Assembly: GCF_030848305.1 (NCBI RefSeq)
Contig: NZ_CP114598.1
Location: forward strand, 1,922,001 to 1,986,000
Length of the DNA: 64,000 nt
From: Akkermansia muciniphila
Lineage (GTDB): Bacteria > Verrucomicrobiota > Verrucomicrobiia > Verrucomicrobiales > Akkermansiaceae
Direction of reading: 5' to 3'
Positions 1 to 9,793 of the stretch are shown here, piece after piece. The translations under genes and the position numbers were made by a program. The notes below the pieces were generated by a model. The model made no database searches. It saw only the letters and a program-made list of their open reading frames with translations, and was not told where the DNA came from. How positions within the stretch are numbered: the stretch's first letter is position 1; every line of letters starts with the position of its first letter.

Positions 1-2424
1 GCAGGGGCCGCACGCCGGGCTGCAGCCCGGATGGAAGAGCAGGCTCAGGAATCCATGCTGCTGTTGGGTCAGGCGCGTCAGCAATATTCAGAGGGCAAGT
101 ACCAGGAAGCCCTGGACAATTACCGCAGAAGCCTGACTGCGCTGCCCAAATCCCCCAACATGGAGAAGCGCCGCCGTTTCCTGGAAACCAGCATCGCGGA
201 TGCCAGCGTGGCCGTGGCTCAGGAATATGTCAAAGCGGGGCGTTACGATGAGGCCGTCAAGCTGCTGGAAGATGCCTTGAAAGCCACTCCGGACCATGCC
301 CTGGCCAGACGCACGTTGGAAATAGCCCGCGATCCGGTGCGTACGAATCCGGCCTTGTCCCCGGAACACGTCAAAAATGTGGGGGAAGTCAACCGTCTGC
401 TCCACCTGGCTTTCGGTTATTATGAACTGGGCCAGTACGATGCGGCCCTGAAGGAATTCACGTCCGTCCTTAAGACGGACCCTTACAATACGGCGGCGCG
501 GCGCGGCATGGAACTGGTTAACCGCGCCAGAACCGCTTATTTTGGCGCTGCCAGGGATGAAACCCGCAGCAGCGCCCTGGCGGACGTTTCCAAACAGTGG
601 GAGATGCCCGTTCCTTTGACGGAAACTCCGGAGGAACCCGCTTCATTCTCCCGTCCGTTGGACAACCCGGTGGTGAATGTGGACCAGAAACTGGGTATGA
701 TCCGCCTGCCCCGTGTGCAGCTGGACGGCGCGACGGTTCAGGAAGCCGTGGATTATTTGCGCAGCCAGGCCAGGACGCATGATGCCGCTGCCATGACTGA
801 GGCGGAACGCGGCGTGAATATTTCCGTGGATCCCGGCCCAGCAGACAGCGTTTCCGCCAGGGATGCCGCCGCCAAAAGAATTACGCTTAATCTTCAAAAT
901 GTACCGCTTCGTGAAGCCCTGGAATACGTGGCGCGCGCATCCGGCCTTATTCTGCGGACCAATGCCTTTGGCGCGGAGCTGGTATCCAGTTCAGACGGAA
1001 CTTCCTACATGGTCACCAAGTCCATTACCCTTCCGCCGGGCTTCTTCTCCGGATTGTCAGAGGCTTCTGACGCCGACAATTCAGACCCGTTCAGTTCCGG
1101 TGATTCCGGTTCTTCCGGCATGACCCTGAAACGGGTGGATCCGCAAAAGGCGCTGGCTTCCATGGGGGTGAAATTCCCGGAAGGCAGCTTTATTAAATAC
1201 AACTCGGGCAACTCCACTCTTCTTTTTCATGGCACGCCCAGAGATTTGAGCATGCTGGAAGAGCTGGTAGCGTCCAGAACTGCGGAACAGCCTCTCCAGG
1301 TGGTGGTCAGCGCGACTTTTCTGGAAGTCAATCAGACGGATTTGGAGGAATTGGGCTTTAACTGGATCGTCAATCTGAACCTGGATCCTACCAAGTGGTT
1401 CATGGGCGGCGCGGGAACCGATAAAAATGGCTATAACAATTCCGTGCTGGACAGCGCCGCCAGTGTGGCCGGAGCCGCCGCCCCGGTGGGAGTGGTGGGC
1501 GGGCTGCGTTCCGGCAGCCAGGTGTTTACGGAAAATAGCATTGACAGCATGATTGAACGCGGCACTTCCGCCAGAAGTTCTGATGCAACCTATGTTCCCG
1601 GCGGAGCTCCCAGTATCGTCACTTTGCGCGGCATGTGGAGCCATGCGGATATCACGATGATTATGCGCGGCCTGAGCCAGAAAAAAGGCACAGACATCAT
1701 GCAGCATCCTTCCGTGATTGTGCGCCCCGGTGAAAAAGCCTCCTTCTTCAGCGGCAGGGAACTGATTTACCCTACGGAATATGATCCGCCTGAAGTTCCC
1801 AACAGCACCGGCAATAATAATGACTGGGGCGACGATGACAATAACGGCGGCGGTATTCCGGTCATGCCCATGACTCCCGCCCACCCCACTGCCTTTGAAA
1901 CCAGGCAGCTCGGCACGATTTTCAATGTGGAAGTGACCGGCATCAGCGATGACAAATCCATCGTGGAAATGACCGTGGTGCCGGAAATCGTGGATTTTGA
2001 CGGCTTCATCAACTACGGCACATCGCTTTTCGTTCCCATGGTCTCCCAGGAAAAGGACGCAAAGGAAGATGTCGTCATGGTGAAAACTTCAGACAACTTC
2101 ATCCTCCAGCCCGTGTTTTCCACGCGGCGCCTGACCGCTCCGGTGCGCATAGCCGCCGGCAATACGCTCGTCATCGGCGCCTTGAAAAAATCCACTTCCA
2201 TTACGTACGAGGATAAAATTCCCGTTCTGGGGGATATTCCCTGGGTGGGGCGCCTGTTCCGTTCCAAGGGCTCCAAGGAACAGCGCAAGGCCATCATCAT
2301 CATGGTAAAGGCGGAAGTGGTGGATCCGGGCGGCAAGAAGCTTTACACGCCGGATACTTCCATTCCGGACGAGGAGGCCCCGGCAGGGGCCGCTCCGCTC
2401 CCCGCCCTCAGCAATGCTCAGTAA
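1..2424 (+). CDS. Secretin-family (GspD/PilQ-like) outer-membrane channel protein, 5' end cut off
   Basis: The frame is open from base 1, so the true start and any signal peptide lie outside the window; the first ATG inside is at 31. From that ATG there are 797 residues. Residues 5-170 carry TPR-like helical repeats (ARQQYSEGKYQEALDNYRRS, FGYYELGQYDAALKEF). Residues about 230-320 look like an STN/N0 secretin domain (NVPLREALEYVARASGL). The C-terminal third is a secretin barrel domain ending in the typical IPVLGDIPWVGRLF motif. Family knowledge: secretins form the outer-membrane pore of type II secretion or type IV pilus machines. A TPR-secretin fusion of this sort is usual in Verrucomicrobiota. 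No other pilus or secretion genes follow, so the machine it serves cannot be told from this window. A 21-bp gap separates it from the next gene, suggesting co-transcription. Confidence 0.85.
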   Translation, partial: AGAARRAAARMEEQAQESMLLLGQARQQYSEGKYQEALDNYRRSLTALPKSPNMEKRRRFLETSIADASVAVAQEYVKAGRYDEAVKLLEDALKATPDHALARRTLEIARDPVRTNPALSPEHVKNVGEVNRLLHLAFGYYELGQYDAALKEFTSVLKTDPYNTAARRGMELVNRARTAYFGAARDETRSSALADVSKQWEMPVPLTETPEEPASFSRPLDNPVVNVDQKLGMIRLPRVQLDGATVQEAVDYLRSQARTHDAAAMTEAERGVNISVDPGPADSVSARDAAAKRITLNLQNVPLREALEYVARASGLILRTNAFGAELVSSSDGTSYMVTKSITLPPGFFSGLSEASDADNSDPFSSGDSGSSGMTLKRVDPQKALASMGVKFPEGSFIKYNSGNSTLLFHGTPRDLSMLEELVASRTAEQPLQVVVSATFLEVNQTDLEELGFNWIVNLNLDPTKWFMGGAGTDKNGYNNSVLDSAASVAGAAAPVGVVGGLRSGSQVFTENSIDSMIERGTSARSSDATYVPGGAPSIVTLRGMWSHADITMIMRGLSQKKGTDIMQHPSVIVRPGEKASFFSGRELIYPTEYDPPEVPNSTGNNNDWGDDDNNGGGIPVMPMTPAHPTAFETRQLGTIFNVEVTGISDDKSIVEMTVVPEIVDFDGFINYGTSLFVPMVSQEKDAKEDVVMVKTSDNFILQPVFSTRRLTAPVRIAAGNTLVIGALKKSTSITYEDKIPVLGDIPWVGRLFRSKGSKEQRKAIIIMVKAEVVDPGGKKLYTPDTSIPDEEAPAGAAPLPALSNAQ

Positions 2425-2445
2425 CCTTTAACCGGATCAAGACCA

Positions 2446-4086
2446 TTGAAAAACAGCGATTCTGATTTTGAGTCTTCTCCGCCCCAGGGAGCTGACAATA
2501 TCATGCGTCAGCTGCATGCGTCGGATTCCCAAGGAGTAGAGCGGAGAAGGGAAGTTGTGGTGCGCCCGGATGGCAGCAAGGTGATCCGGGTGGAAAAGCG
2601 CCGGCGGACTTACAATGACGACCGGCAGGACTCCAAACAGGCCGTGTTGAAAAACAAGCGTTTTTTAATAGGCCTTTGTATTCTGGTCCTTCTGGTTGCC
2701 GGGGCGCTGGCGGGGACATATATGTACCGCCTTTCTTCCTTCAATACGGAGGAATTTGCCGACCGTCTGCAAGCTGATCTTTCCGCTGCCTGGGGCGGAG
2801 AAGTGAACATTTCCGGAATGGCGATGGATGGCCTTACCATGAAGGCTTCACGCGTCAGGATATCCTTTCCGGAAGATTCCTGCCTGTCCTTTGTGGCAAT
2901 GGAAGGCATCTCCGGGGAAATTTCCGCCGTGCCTTTATTCATGGGAAAAATCAGGGGGGAAGGCCTTAATGTGTCCAGGGCTGTTATTGGCCTGCGTCCC
3001 GGATTCGTTAAATTTGCCGTGCCCCAGACGAACCGGGAATTGCCGTTCGTTTTCCGGCGGTACACAGCTCCGCGTCTGGAAGTGGGTTATGCCCACGGGA
3101 CGGAAGAGTTTGCTCTGGAAAGGAATGACGCTCCCCTTTATATGACGGCGGAAGCCTACATCCGCACGTCCGGAAATGGAACTGAACCGGAATACGTGCT
3201 GGATCTGTCACAGCAAAAATTGAAAATCAAGGGCTGGCCGCTGATGGGAGTTGATTCCGGTTCCGTCATTCTCAACGGGAGCGGCGTCAAGCAGCTCACT
3301 TTTTCCGGTTTTCTGGACAAAGGGCGTCTGCTCAACAAGCCTACGGATCTCAGCCCCTTCATGATTACGGGGAATTTTCCTCTGGGCACGGATTTCCGTC
3401 ACCAGGCCTGGACGTTGACAGGAAGAAATTTCGATCTCACCTCTCTGCTGGGAGATGATTTCTCTTCCGTTCTCAAGGTGCAGGCGGGAGAGCAGGAAGG
3501 GGATGAGAAGCATGAATTGAAACTGGATTTTGCCCTGCCTGTAACAGCTGAACAGAAAAGGCCCTCTCTAAAAGGATACAGCGGTTCCGTGATCAAGGCG
3601 ACCATGATCAGGCTGCCTGTTTTGCGCCTGCTGGCGGCCATGACTGCCCGGAATACGGAAATAAGGCTGCCGTATTCTTCTCCCGTCTTTACGTCCGGCT
3701 CCTTCCTTCTGGAAAGCGATGGAACGGGACGTTCCGCTTCCCTGAAAGAGATTTCCCTGTTTGAGCAGGGCTTTCTGGGGGTGACCGGAGTTTTGTACAG
3801 CAACGGTGCTTCCTTGACGGGGAAACTGGTCTTTAAAATCCCTTCCTACATGGTGGACGTCCGGAAACTGCCGTCCGGCGTGACGCAGGAAGGGCATGAA
3901 ATGATTCTTCCTGTGAAAATTTCCGGCACTCCGGCGTTTCCGCAGGACAACTCCGCGGGAATGCTCCAGGAAAAGGCGCCGGGCACGGACCGTCCGGAAA
4001 TGCATGCCGTTCCTTCCCGCGGGATATCCCTTCCTGCTCCGTCAAATCCCTCTCCCTCCCGGATTACAGTGGACGGATTCATGTGA
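2446..4086 (+). CDS. Membrane-anchored AsmA-like protein, function unknown
   Basis: A 546-residue protein with a TTG start at 2446, 21 bp after the secretin gene. Residues 1-72 are charged and presumably cytoplasmic (VERRREVVVRPDGS). Residues 73-94 form a single membrane span (FLIGLCILVLLVAGALAGTY). The rest should lie in the periplasm and has the beta-rich, low-complexity look of AsmA/DUF3971-type proteins, ending in a proline/serine-rich tail. AsmA-like proteins are associated with lipid transport and outer-membrane assembly; that role here is inference. The next gene is a probable lipid acyltransferase, which fits an envelope theme. No enzymatic motif was seen. Confidence 0.6.
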   Translation: MKNSDSDFESSPPQGADNIMRQLHASDSQGVERRREVVVRPDGSKVIRVEKRRRTYNDDRQDSKQAVLKNKRFLIGLCILVLLVAGALAGTYMYRLSSFNTEEFADRLQADLSAAWGGEVNISGMAMDGLTMKASRVRISFPEDSCLSFVAMEGISGEISAVPLFMGKIRGEGLNVSRAVIGLRPGFVKFAVPQTNRELPFVFRRYTAPRLEVGYAHGTEEFALERNDAPLYMTAEAYIRTSGNGTEPEYVLDLSQQKLKIKGWPLMGVDSGSVILNGSGVKQLTFSGFLDKGRLLNKPTDLSPFMITGNFPLGTDFRHQAWTLTGRNFDLTSLLGDDFSSVLKVQAGEQEGDEKHELKLDFALPVTAEQKRPSLKGYSGSVIKATMIRLPVLRLLAAMTARNTEIRLPYSSPVFTSGSFLLESDGTGRSASLKEISLFEQGFLGVTGVLYSNGASLTGKLVFKIPSYMVDVRKLPSGVTQEGHEMILPVKISGTPAFPQDNSAGMLQEKAPGTDRPEMHAVPSRGISLPAPSNPSPSRITVDGFM

Positions 4087-4101
4087 TATTGCCAAGATTC
4101 C

Positions 4102-4830
4102 ATGTTGCTGCTCAATCCCATTGTTCGCAAAACATCTGAAAAGAGGTCCCGCTGGTGGACCCGGCTGGCCGGCTTTGGCCTGTGGTCCGTACTTCAGCCC
4201 ATCTGCATGAGCCTGAATATCCGTTCCATCAAGGAGGAGCATGACGATGTTTATACGGCGCCTTTTCTTGTAGCCCTCTGGCACAACCGCACGATAGTGC
4301 CGGGTTATGCGTGGTCTCTGGCCCAGAAGCCGCTCAGGATGTGTGTGCTTACCAGCGCCAGCAAGGACGGCGCCCTGGTGGAAGCCGTATGCAGGCACTT
4401 CGGCTTGGGAGCCGTCCGGGGTTCTTCCGGAAGGCGGGGGGCGTTGGCCTACATGGAAATGATGCGGAAGGTTCAGGAAGGGGATGTCTGTTTCTGCCTC
4501 ACTCCGGATGGTCCGCGGGGGCCCCTTTACGAAGTGCATCATGGCATTGTCAAGCTGGCCTCCCAGTCAGGGCTGCCCATCGTTCCCGTATGCATCGAAT
4601 ATGAAAGCTGCTGGCGTCTGAACAGAACCTGGGACCGTTACGCCATTCCCAAGCCGTGTTCCAACGTAAATATTCTATGGAAAAAGCGCCTGTTCATTCC
4701 CCCGGACGCAACAGATGAGCAGGTGGCGAATTATGCCCGTCTTCTGGCCGGGCTGCTGGGCGAGGGGCTTCCGGACTTCCCGCCTCTTAACCAATCATTA
4801 TTATGCAAATCATCGATGGAAAGCAAGTAG
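4102..4830 (+). CDS. DUF374 lysophospholipid acyltransferase-like protein
   Basis: A 242-residue protein of the LPLAT/DUF374 group. An acyltransferase-like block is visible at about residues 55-62 (LVALWHNR, a variant of the HxxxxD/N acyl-acceptor motif), followed by a second conserved block [15 protein letters not shown] around residues 133-147, which is diagnostic for DUF374. Members transfer acyl groups to lysophospholipids or lipid A-type acceptors at the inner membrane. The substrate cannot be inferred from sequence. It starts 15 bp after the AsmA-like gene, and its last 28 bases overlap the start of folD, so the four genes from 1 to 5678 probably share a transcript. Confidence 0.75.
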   Translation: MLLLNPIVRKTSEKRSRWWTRLAGFGLWSVLQPICMSLNIRSIKEEHDDVYTAPFLVALWHNRTIVPGYAWSLAQKPLRMCVLTSASKDGALVEAVCRHFGLGAVRGSSGRRGALAYMEMMRKVQEGDVCFCLTPDGPRGPLYEVHHGIVKLASQSGLPIVPVCIEYESCWRLNRTWDRYAIPKPCSNVNILWKKRLFIPPDATDEQVANYARLLAGLLGEGLPDFPPLNQSLLCKSSMESK

Positions 4831-5678
4831 CCTCCCAGGTGCTGGAAGAGGTTGAAAGAGATATTGCCCGGCTCAGGGAACAGGGAATAACGCCCGGTTT
4901 GGCCGTGGTGCTGGTAGGGGATGATCCCGCCTCCCAGGTATATGTAAATTCCAAGGTGAAAAAATGTGCGGAACTGGGGATGAATTCTCGTAAAATAGTT
5001 CTCCCCTCCGACGCTTCCCAGGAAGAACTGCTTCAGGTTGTCCGCGACTTGAACGCGGATTCTTCCATTCACGGCATCCTGGTGCAAAGCCCGCCTCCTC
5101 CCCACATCGACGAAGCGGCCGTGGTTCTGGAAATAAACCCCGCCAAGGATGTGGACGGCTTCCATCCGGAGAATGTCGCCAAGCTGGTGCTGGAAGATGA
5201 GACCGGTTTTGTGCCCTGCACCCCTCTGGGCTGCATGAGGCTGTTAAAAGCCGCCGGTATTGAAACGGCGGGGGCGAAAGCCGTAGTCATTGGCCGCAGC
5301 ATGATTGTGGGCAAGCCAATGGCGCATCTTTTGATGTCCAAGCAGGCAAACGCCACCGTGACCGTGGCTCATTCCCGCACGAAGAACCTGCCGGAACTTT
5401 GTCGCTCCGCAGACATTATTGTGGCGGCCATAGGCCGGCCCGCTTTTGTGACGGCTGATTTTGTGAAAGACGGCGCCGTAGTGGTGGATGTGGGCATCAA
5501 CCGCGTGGAGGATGCTTCCGCCAAACGCGGCTACCGGATTGTGGGGGACGTGGCCTATGATGAGGTGGCGCCCAAGTGCCGGGCGATTACTCCCGTGCCC
5601 GGCGGCGTGGGCCCGATGACTATCGCCATGCTGATGGCCAATACGGTCAAAGCGTGCCGCCAGCAGACGGGAGCCTGA
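4803..5678 (+). CDS. folD: Bifunctional methylenetetrahydrofolate dehydrogenase / methenyltetrahydrofolate cyclohydrolase
   Basis: 291 residues, the usual FolD length. The N-terminal half has the catalytic [13 protein letters not shown] motif (Lys51) and the [10 protein letters not shown] substrate block. The NADP-binding half carries [16 protein letters not shown] and ends in the signature [14 protein letters not shown]. The enzyme interconverts 5,10-methylene-, methenyl- and 10-formyl-THF in the cytoplasm, supplying one-carbon units for purines and methionyl-tRNA formylation. The ATG at 4803 overlaps the preceding acyltransferase gene by 28 bp, which suggests translational coupling. Confidence 0.97.
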   Translation: MQIIDGKQVASQVLEEVERDIARLREQGITPGLAVVLVGDDPASQVYVNSKVKKCAELGMNSRKIVLPSDASQEELLQVVRDLNADSSIHGILVQSPPPPHIDEAAVVLEINPAKDVDGFHPENVAKLVLEDETGFVPCTPLGCMRLLKAAGIETAGAKAVVIGRSMIVGKPMAHLLMSKQANATVTVAHSRTKNLPELCRSADIIVAAIGRPAFVTADFVKDGAVVVDVGINRVEDASAKRGYRIVGDVAYDEVAPKCRAITPVPGGVGPMTIAMLMANTVKACRQQTGA

Positions 5679-5744
5679 CAAAATGCCGTGACGACCGTTT
5701 TTCTTGTCAAATGAAGGAAAGTAAGGCAGTATTCATTTACCATT

Positions 5745-6527
5745 ATGTCAAGTAAATTACTCGAAGGCAAAGTTGGTGTCGTAGTCGGCGTGGCGAACAA
5801 GCGCAGCATCGCGTTCGCAATTGCCAAGGCGTGGCATGAAGCGGGCGCAAAGCTCATCTTCAATTATCAGGGCGAACGTCTCAAGGATGGCGTTCTCAAG
5901 CTGATCCATGAGAACTTCGGCGAGGATGTCCCCGTTTACGATCTGGATGTCAGCAGTGATGAGTCCGTTAACGCTTTCTTTGAAAGGGTCCGCCAGCATA
6001 CGGATAAAGTAGACTGTCTGCTGCATTCCGTGGCTTTTGCCCCGAAGGAGGCCCTCGGCGGCAGTTTTCTGGAAACGGGCCGCGAGGCATTCAAGATTTC
6101 CCTGGATATATCCGCTTATTCCCTGGTAGCCCTTTCCCGCGCCGTGGAACCCATGATGTCCGACAACGGCAGCATTCTGGCCATGTCCTACCTGGGATCC
6201 GAAAAAGTGGTTCCCAACTACAATCTGATGGGCGTTTCCAAAGCTGCCCTGGAAGCCTGCACCCGTTATCTGGCTTATGATTTGGGCCGTTCCCGCGGTA
6301 TCCGTGTCAACTGCATCAGCGCGGGGCCCATGCAGACGCTTGCGGCGCGCGGCGTTTCCGGTTTTAACACCATGTTCAAGGTGTATGAGGAGCATGCCCC
6401 TCTGGGCCGTTCCTGCACGGGTGAGGAATTGGGAGCCACCGGCGTTTTCCTGGCCAGTGACGGCGCAGCCGCAATCACCGGGCAGGTGATTTACGTGGAC
6501 GGCGGTTATCAGATCATGGGCATGTAG
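5745..6527 (+). CDS. fabI: Enoyl-[acyl-carrier-protein] reductase, FabI type
   Basis: 260 residues, a short-chain dehydrogenase fold of the FabI group. The nucleotide-binding stretch is GVANKRSIAFAIA (residues 15-27). The FabI catalytic set is present: Tyr149 and Tyr159 with Lys166 in YNLMGVSKAA, matching the Y-x6-K signature that separates FabI from other SDRs. It performs the last reduction of each fatty-acid elongation cycle, using NADH by family analogy. It lies 66 bp after folD and is followed by a strong intrinsic terminator at 6561-6592, so this is the end of the rightward unit. Confidence 0.96.
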   Translation: MSSKLLEGKVGVVVGVANKRSIAFAIAKAWHEAGAKLIFNYQGERLKDGVLKLIHENFGEDVPVYDLDVSSDESVNAFFERVRQHTDKVDCLLHSVAFAPKEALGGSFLETGREAFKISLDISAYSLVALSRAVEPMMSDNGSILAMSYLGSEKVVPNYNLMGVSKAALEACTRYLAYDLGRSRGIRVNCISAGPMQTLAARGVSGFNTMFKVYEEHAPLGRSCTGEELGATGVFLASDGAAAITGQVIYVDGGYQIMGM

Positions 6528-6560
6528 TGCGTTCCTTACGGAAGCTTTTTCCTATTCACA

Positions 6561-6592
6561 GGCCGTACCGGCTTTACCGGTACGGCTTTTTT
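6561..6592 (+). terminator. Intrinsic terminator after fabI
   Basis: A 10-bp GC-rich stem (GCCGTACCGG / CCGGTACGGC) with a 5-base loop is followed directly by six T residues on the plus strand, 34 bp after the fabI stop codon. Confidence 0.9.
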
Positions 6593-6658
6593 GCGATTCC
6601 ATGCGGAGGGAAAAGAGGGTCCTGGTTTCTGTCAAAAAGCCTGTTTTCACGCTGCGTT

Positions 6659-7516
6659 TCAGGGAACGAACACTTTCAGCGAGCCGAGGCGGGTGATGCG
6701 GACCGGGGCGTTTCCTGCATAATCTCCGTCCAGTTCGCAGGAGGCCTGTCCGGCGGAGGTGACGGTTCCCCCCGTCATCCGGATGTATTCAAAATTGCCG
6801 CTCCTCCGGGAATGAAAGCCCCCATGAACCGCGGCCGTCAGGCATTCCCCGATGATGGAAGTAATGGAATGCCTGAATACCACTGCATCCAGAAGGCCGT
6901 CACTGTTGTCCGCTTCCGCAAAGAAGTTAAGCGGGCCGCCATACTTGCGCCCGTTGCCGAAGATGATGGAGCGGCCTTCCAGTACCCGGCCTTCATCTGT
7001 GGTCAGGGTGAGGCGCGGCTGTTTTTCCATACAGACCCGGGCGCCGGCAATTACGTAGGCGAAGGCTTTCCATTTTTTTTTCATTTCCCACGTGGTCAGT
7101 TCTACGGCGCGGGCGTCCGCGCCAATGCCCGCCATTTGAAGAAAAACTTGCCCGTTGAATGCGAACAGGTCCACATTTTTGAAACGCCCCGTGTTCAGAA
7201 TATGCAGGGCGTGGTCGAAATCCGGACGGATTCCTATTTCCCGTGAAAAAACATTCATGGTGCCCGCAGGAAAGGGGGCCAGAGCCGTTTCCGTATTGCA
7301 GAGAGCCCTTGCCGCGATTCCCAGCGTGCCGTCCCCTCCCGCCACAGCCACGGCGGGCGCTCCGGAATTCGCCTGGGAAACCAAATGGTTCAACATGTCT
7401 TCCCTGCTTTCCGGTTCAATAACGTTAAAAAAATCCCGGTGCTGATCCAGCCAGCGGCGGAATCGACCGGCTCTGGCGCTGCGCGCCGTATTGTTGAAAA
7501 ACAGGGGAATTTTCAT
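6659..7516 (-). CDS. Diacylglycerol kinase-like lipid kinase (DAGK catalytic domain)
   Basis: 285 residues with the diagnostic GGDGTLG loop at residues 60-66 and the FPAGTMNVFSREIGI block. Together these identify the DAGK_cat/YegS/sphingosine-kinase-like fold that phosphorylates a lipid hydroxyl with ATP. Bacterial members act on diacylglycerol, ceramide or related lipids; the substrate here is open. Its ATG overlaps the stop of the upstream transglutaminase gene by 4 bp (7513-7516), so the two genes are translationally coupled. Confidence 0.85.
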   Translation of the reverse strand: MKIPLFFNNTARSARAGRFRRWLDQHRDFFNVIEPESREDMLNHLVSQANSGAPAVAVAGGDGTLGIAARALCNTETALAPFPAGTMNVFSREIGIRPDFDHALHILNTGRFKNVDLFAFNGQVFLQMAGIGADARAVELTTWEMKKKWKAFAYVIAGARVCMEKQPRLTLTTDEGRVLEGRSIIFGNGRKYGGPLNFFAEADNSDGLLDAVVFRHSITSIIGECLTAAVHGGFHSRRSGNFEYIRMTGGTVTSAGQASCELDGDYAGNAPVRITRLGSLKVFVP

Positions 7517-8652
7517 GGAGTGGGCACGAAGAAGTTCAAAATCTGTACCGGAGCTTCCGTGTGTGCCACAGGTTCATGGCGCACGGTTCCGTCAGGCAGC
7601 TTGAACTCCAGCATGCCGCGGGAAATGTTGTCCGGCAGGCGTATTTCCAGAAATTTCCTCATGTCGTCGGATGGTCCGGGAGTGATCCCATCCGCCAGAA
7701 CTTCCCCTTCTTCCGATTTGAGGACGACGTGCAGGGGCAGCCTTCTGACGCCGTTTTCTTTCTTTTCCCTGATGTCCAGCATCAGCCGGCTGCCGGGCAC
7801 ATATTCCGGTTGAGACGCCACCCATTCGCACGCCAGCTTCATGTAGCGGTCCGTGATATTGACGGCGGGGACGGTACGGCTTTCCGGCGGGAAGGCCAGC
7901 GCGTGCCGTTTTCCGTCGTAGCGGGCTTCCCATATCATGGGAAAGAATGCTCCTGAAGGTCCCTTTTTCCAGGAGGTGGCATAAATGGCGTTCTCCGGTT
8001 TACGGGGATCCAGCATGCTGATGGCGGACATTACCCACGGGGTGTTGAAGTCCTTTTCATTGTATTCCAGCATTTTCCATTCCCCGTCACACCAGGCTTC
8101 CACCCAGTTGTGGTTGCCGCGCACGTGGTTCCAGGTAAGAACGCCCGCCATGCGGGCCGGAATGCCCACGGAACGAAGCGCGCAGATGAGCAGGATGCTT
8201 TGGCCCGTACAGGAGACTTTGCCGGATTGCAGGGATTCCCTGACTCCCTGGTGAGGGGCTCTTCTCTCTGTGGAATAGCGTACGTTCAGGGTTTTCTGGA
8301 TGCTGGAGGAGATGGTGAGGGCGGCTTCCCGCCCCGTCTTGCATGAGGAAACAAGCGGCGCGAAGAGGCGATGGAACTGCTCCCTCCATTCGTCGCGCGG
8401 TTCGTTGACCACGGCATAAGGGAGAACGTTATTTTCATAAAGCTCCCAGGGAACCTGGGCGGCCCAGGGGAATTGGTCCCGTGCTGCCAGGGCGAGGCGG
8501 ACTTCCCGGACCAGCCTTTCTTGCGTAACCGTTTCCCTGTCCTGCTCAGGCATGCAGGCACGCAGAAACTCCACCCCGGCCGGAATGGTGTCATGGGCGG
8601 CGCAAATAGCGGCGGTCAGTCCCGGGAGAAGGACGAAAGGCAGCAGATTCAT
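7513..8652 (-). CDS. Secreted transglutaminase-like (cysteine protease fold) protein
   Basis: 379 residues starting with a short hydrophobic signal-like segment (MNLLPFVLLPGLTAAICAAH). The transglutaminase-core triad is visible: Cys148 in KVSCTGQSILL, His181 in GNHNWVEAW, and an acidic residue in the block WKMLEYNEKDFN (residues 192-203). Such domains act as peptidases or cross-linkers; in bacteria most are proteolytic or act on the envelope. The C-terminal 120 residues look like a beta-sandwich of unknown role. The precise activity is not predictable. Confidence 0.75.
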   Translation of the reverse strand: MNLLPFVLLPGLTAAICAAHDTIPAGVEFLRACMPEQDRETVTQERLVREVRLALAARDQFPWAAQVPWELYENNVLPYAVVNEPRDEWREQFHRLFAPLVSSCKTGREAALTISSSIQKTLNVRYSTERRAPHQGVRESLQSGKVSCTGQSILLICALRSVGIPARMAGVLTWNHVRGNHNWVEAWCDGEWKMLEYNEKDFNTPWVMSAISMLDPRKPENAIYATSWKKGPSGAFFPMIWEARYDGKRHALAFPPESRTVPAVNITDRYMKLACEWVASQPEYVPGSRLMLDIREKKENGVRRLPLHVVLKSEEGEVLADGITPGPSDDMRKFLEIRLPDNISRGMLEFKLPDGTVRHEPVAHTEAPVQILNFFVPTP

Positions 8653-8664
8653 GAACGGTGAAAT

Positions 8665-9723
8665 TCATACCTGAATTCCGGGAGGGAGACAAGCTTCCTC
8701 TTGCGCAAGGAGGGTATGGAAATGGGCAAAGAGATGCGTGTCTTCCGGCGGAGTGGGAGCAAAAGGTTCGTCGTTATCCAGAATGTCCTCGCAAATGCGC
8801 ATGAAATCGCGGGCGGTTTTCGCCCTTTTCATATCATGGTCAAAGGTGCCGGGAAGTCCCCGCGCAGTATAAACCAGATATTTTTTCATGCGGTGGATGT
8901 GTTTTTCTTCCACGTAATGTTCCTGCATTTCCCGCGTGCGTTCATAAAGGCGGCGAATATAGTGCAGCACGTTCCGGAAGGTGAGGTTCACGGCGGCATG
9001 GCCCCGAAAGCGGGCATGAAGCTGGGAAAATATCCATGGATTGCGCAGGGCCGCCCGCCCGATCATCAGCCCTGCCGGCCGGGCCAGCCGCACCCATGCC
9101 TCCGCTGTAGCCGCATCCACAATATTGCCGTTGGCGACCACGGGACATTTCAGCATCCCTGCGGCCCATTTCACCCATTCCGGGTGCACCGGGGAGCGGT
9201 AGCCTTCACGGACGGTGCGGGCGTGAATGCACACCCTGTCCGGGGAATGGGAGGCAATTATTGGAAGGATCCGTTCAAATTCGTCCGGCGTTTCGTATCC
9301 CAGGCGGCATTTGACGGTGAAGGCTCCGGCGGGCAGTACGTCCCGGAGCGCTCCCAGGGCCGCGTCCATGGCCTTCAGGGACCGCAGCATGCCGCCCCCC
9401 GCATTTCTCCGGCATACGATGGGGGCGGGGCAGCCCATATTCAGATCCACGCCTGCACAGGCGTGTTCCATCAGGGCCTGTGCATCCCTTGCCAGATATT
9501 CCGGTTCATGGCCCACGAGCTGTCCGTAAATGGGGCGGCCCGTGGGATTTTCATCAATGGAACGCAGAATGTATGGCGACATCTTTTTATGATGGGCCAC
9601 CGTCCGGAAATACTCCGTGATGAAATAATCCGGCAGGGAATTCAAGTCCTTCAATGTGTTGAGGAAAGCCAGATCCGTCACGTCTTTCATGGGGGCCAGG
9701 GCCAGGAGCATGGGTCTGTGCAT
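8665..9723 (-). CDS. tRNA-dihydrouridine synthase
   Basis: I choose the ATG at 9723 (MHRPMLLALAPMKDVTD), giving 352 residues; a longer frame to 9795 would run into the ispH start and adds a non-conserved stretch. The flavin-binding TIM barrel of the Dus family is clear: LALAPMKDVTD at the N terminus, DLNMGCPAP at residues 93-101, and the catalytic Cys104 in PIVCRRNAGGGML. Dus enzymes reduce uridines in the tRNA D-loop using FMN and NADPH. The DusA/B/C subtype was not resolved. The gene ends 12 bp before the transglutaminase start, so a leftward operon is plausible. Confidence 0.92.
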   Translation of the reverse strand: MHRPMLLALAPMKDVTDLAFLNTLKDLNSLPDYFITEYFRTVAHHKKMSPYILRSIDENPTGRPIYGQLVGHEPEYLARDAQALMEHACAGVDLNMGCPAPIVCRRNAGGGMLRSLKAMDAALGALRDVLPAGAFTVKCRLGYETPDEFERILPIIASHSPDRVCIHARTVREGYRSPVHPEWVKWAAGMLKCPVVANGNIVDAATAEAWVRLARPAGLMIGRAALRNPWIFSQLHARFRGHAAVNLTFRNVLHYIRRLYERTREMQEHYVEEKHIHRMKKYLVYTARGLPGTFDHDMKRAKTARDFMRICEDILDNDEPFAPTPPEDTHLFAHFHTLLAQEEACLPPGIQV

Positions 9724-9793
9724 ACCGTGAAAAGCTCCGGTTGGCAAGCTGTGATTGTCTTGACGAAAGAAGGAAAGTGTGGAAGCTGGGAGC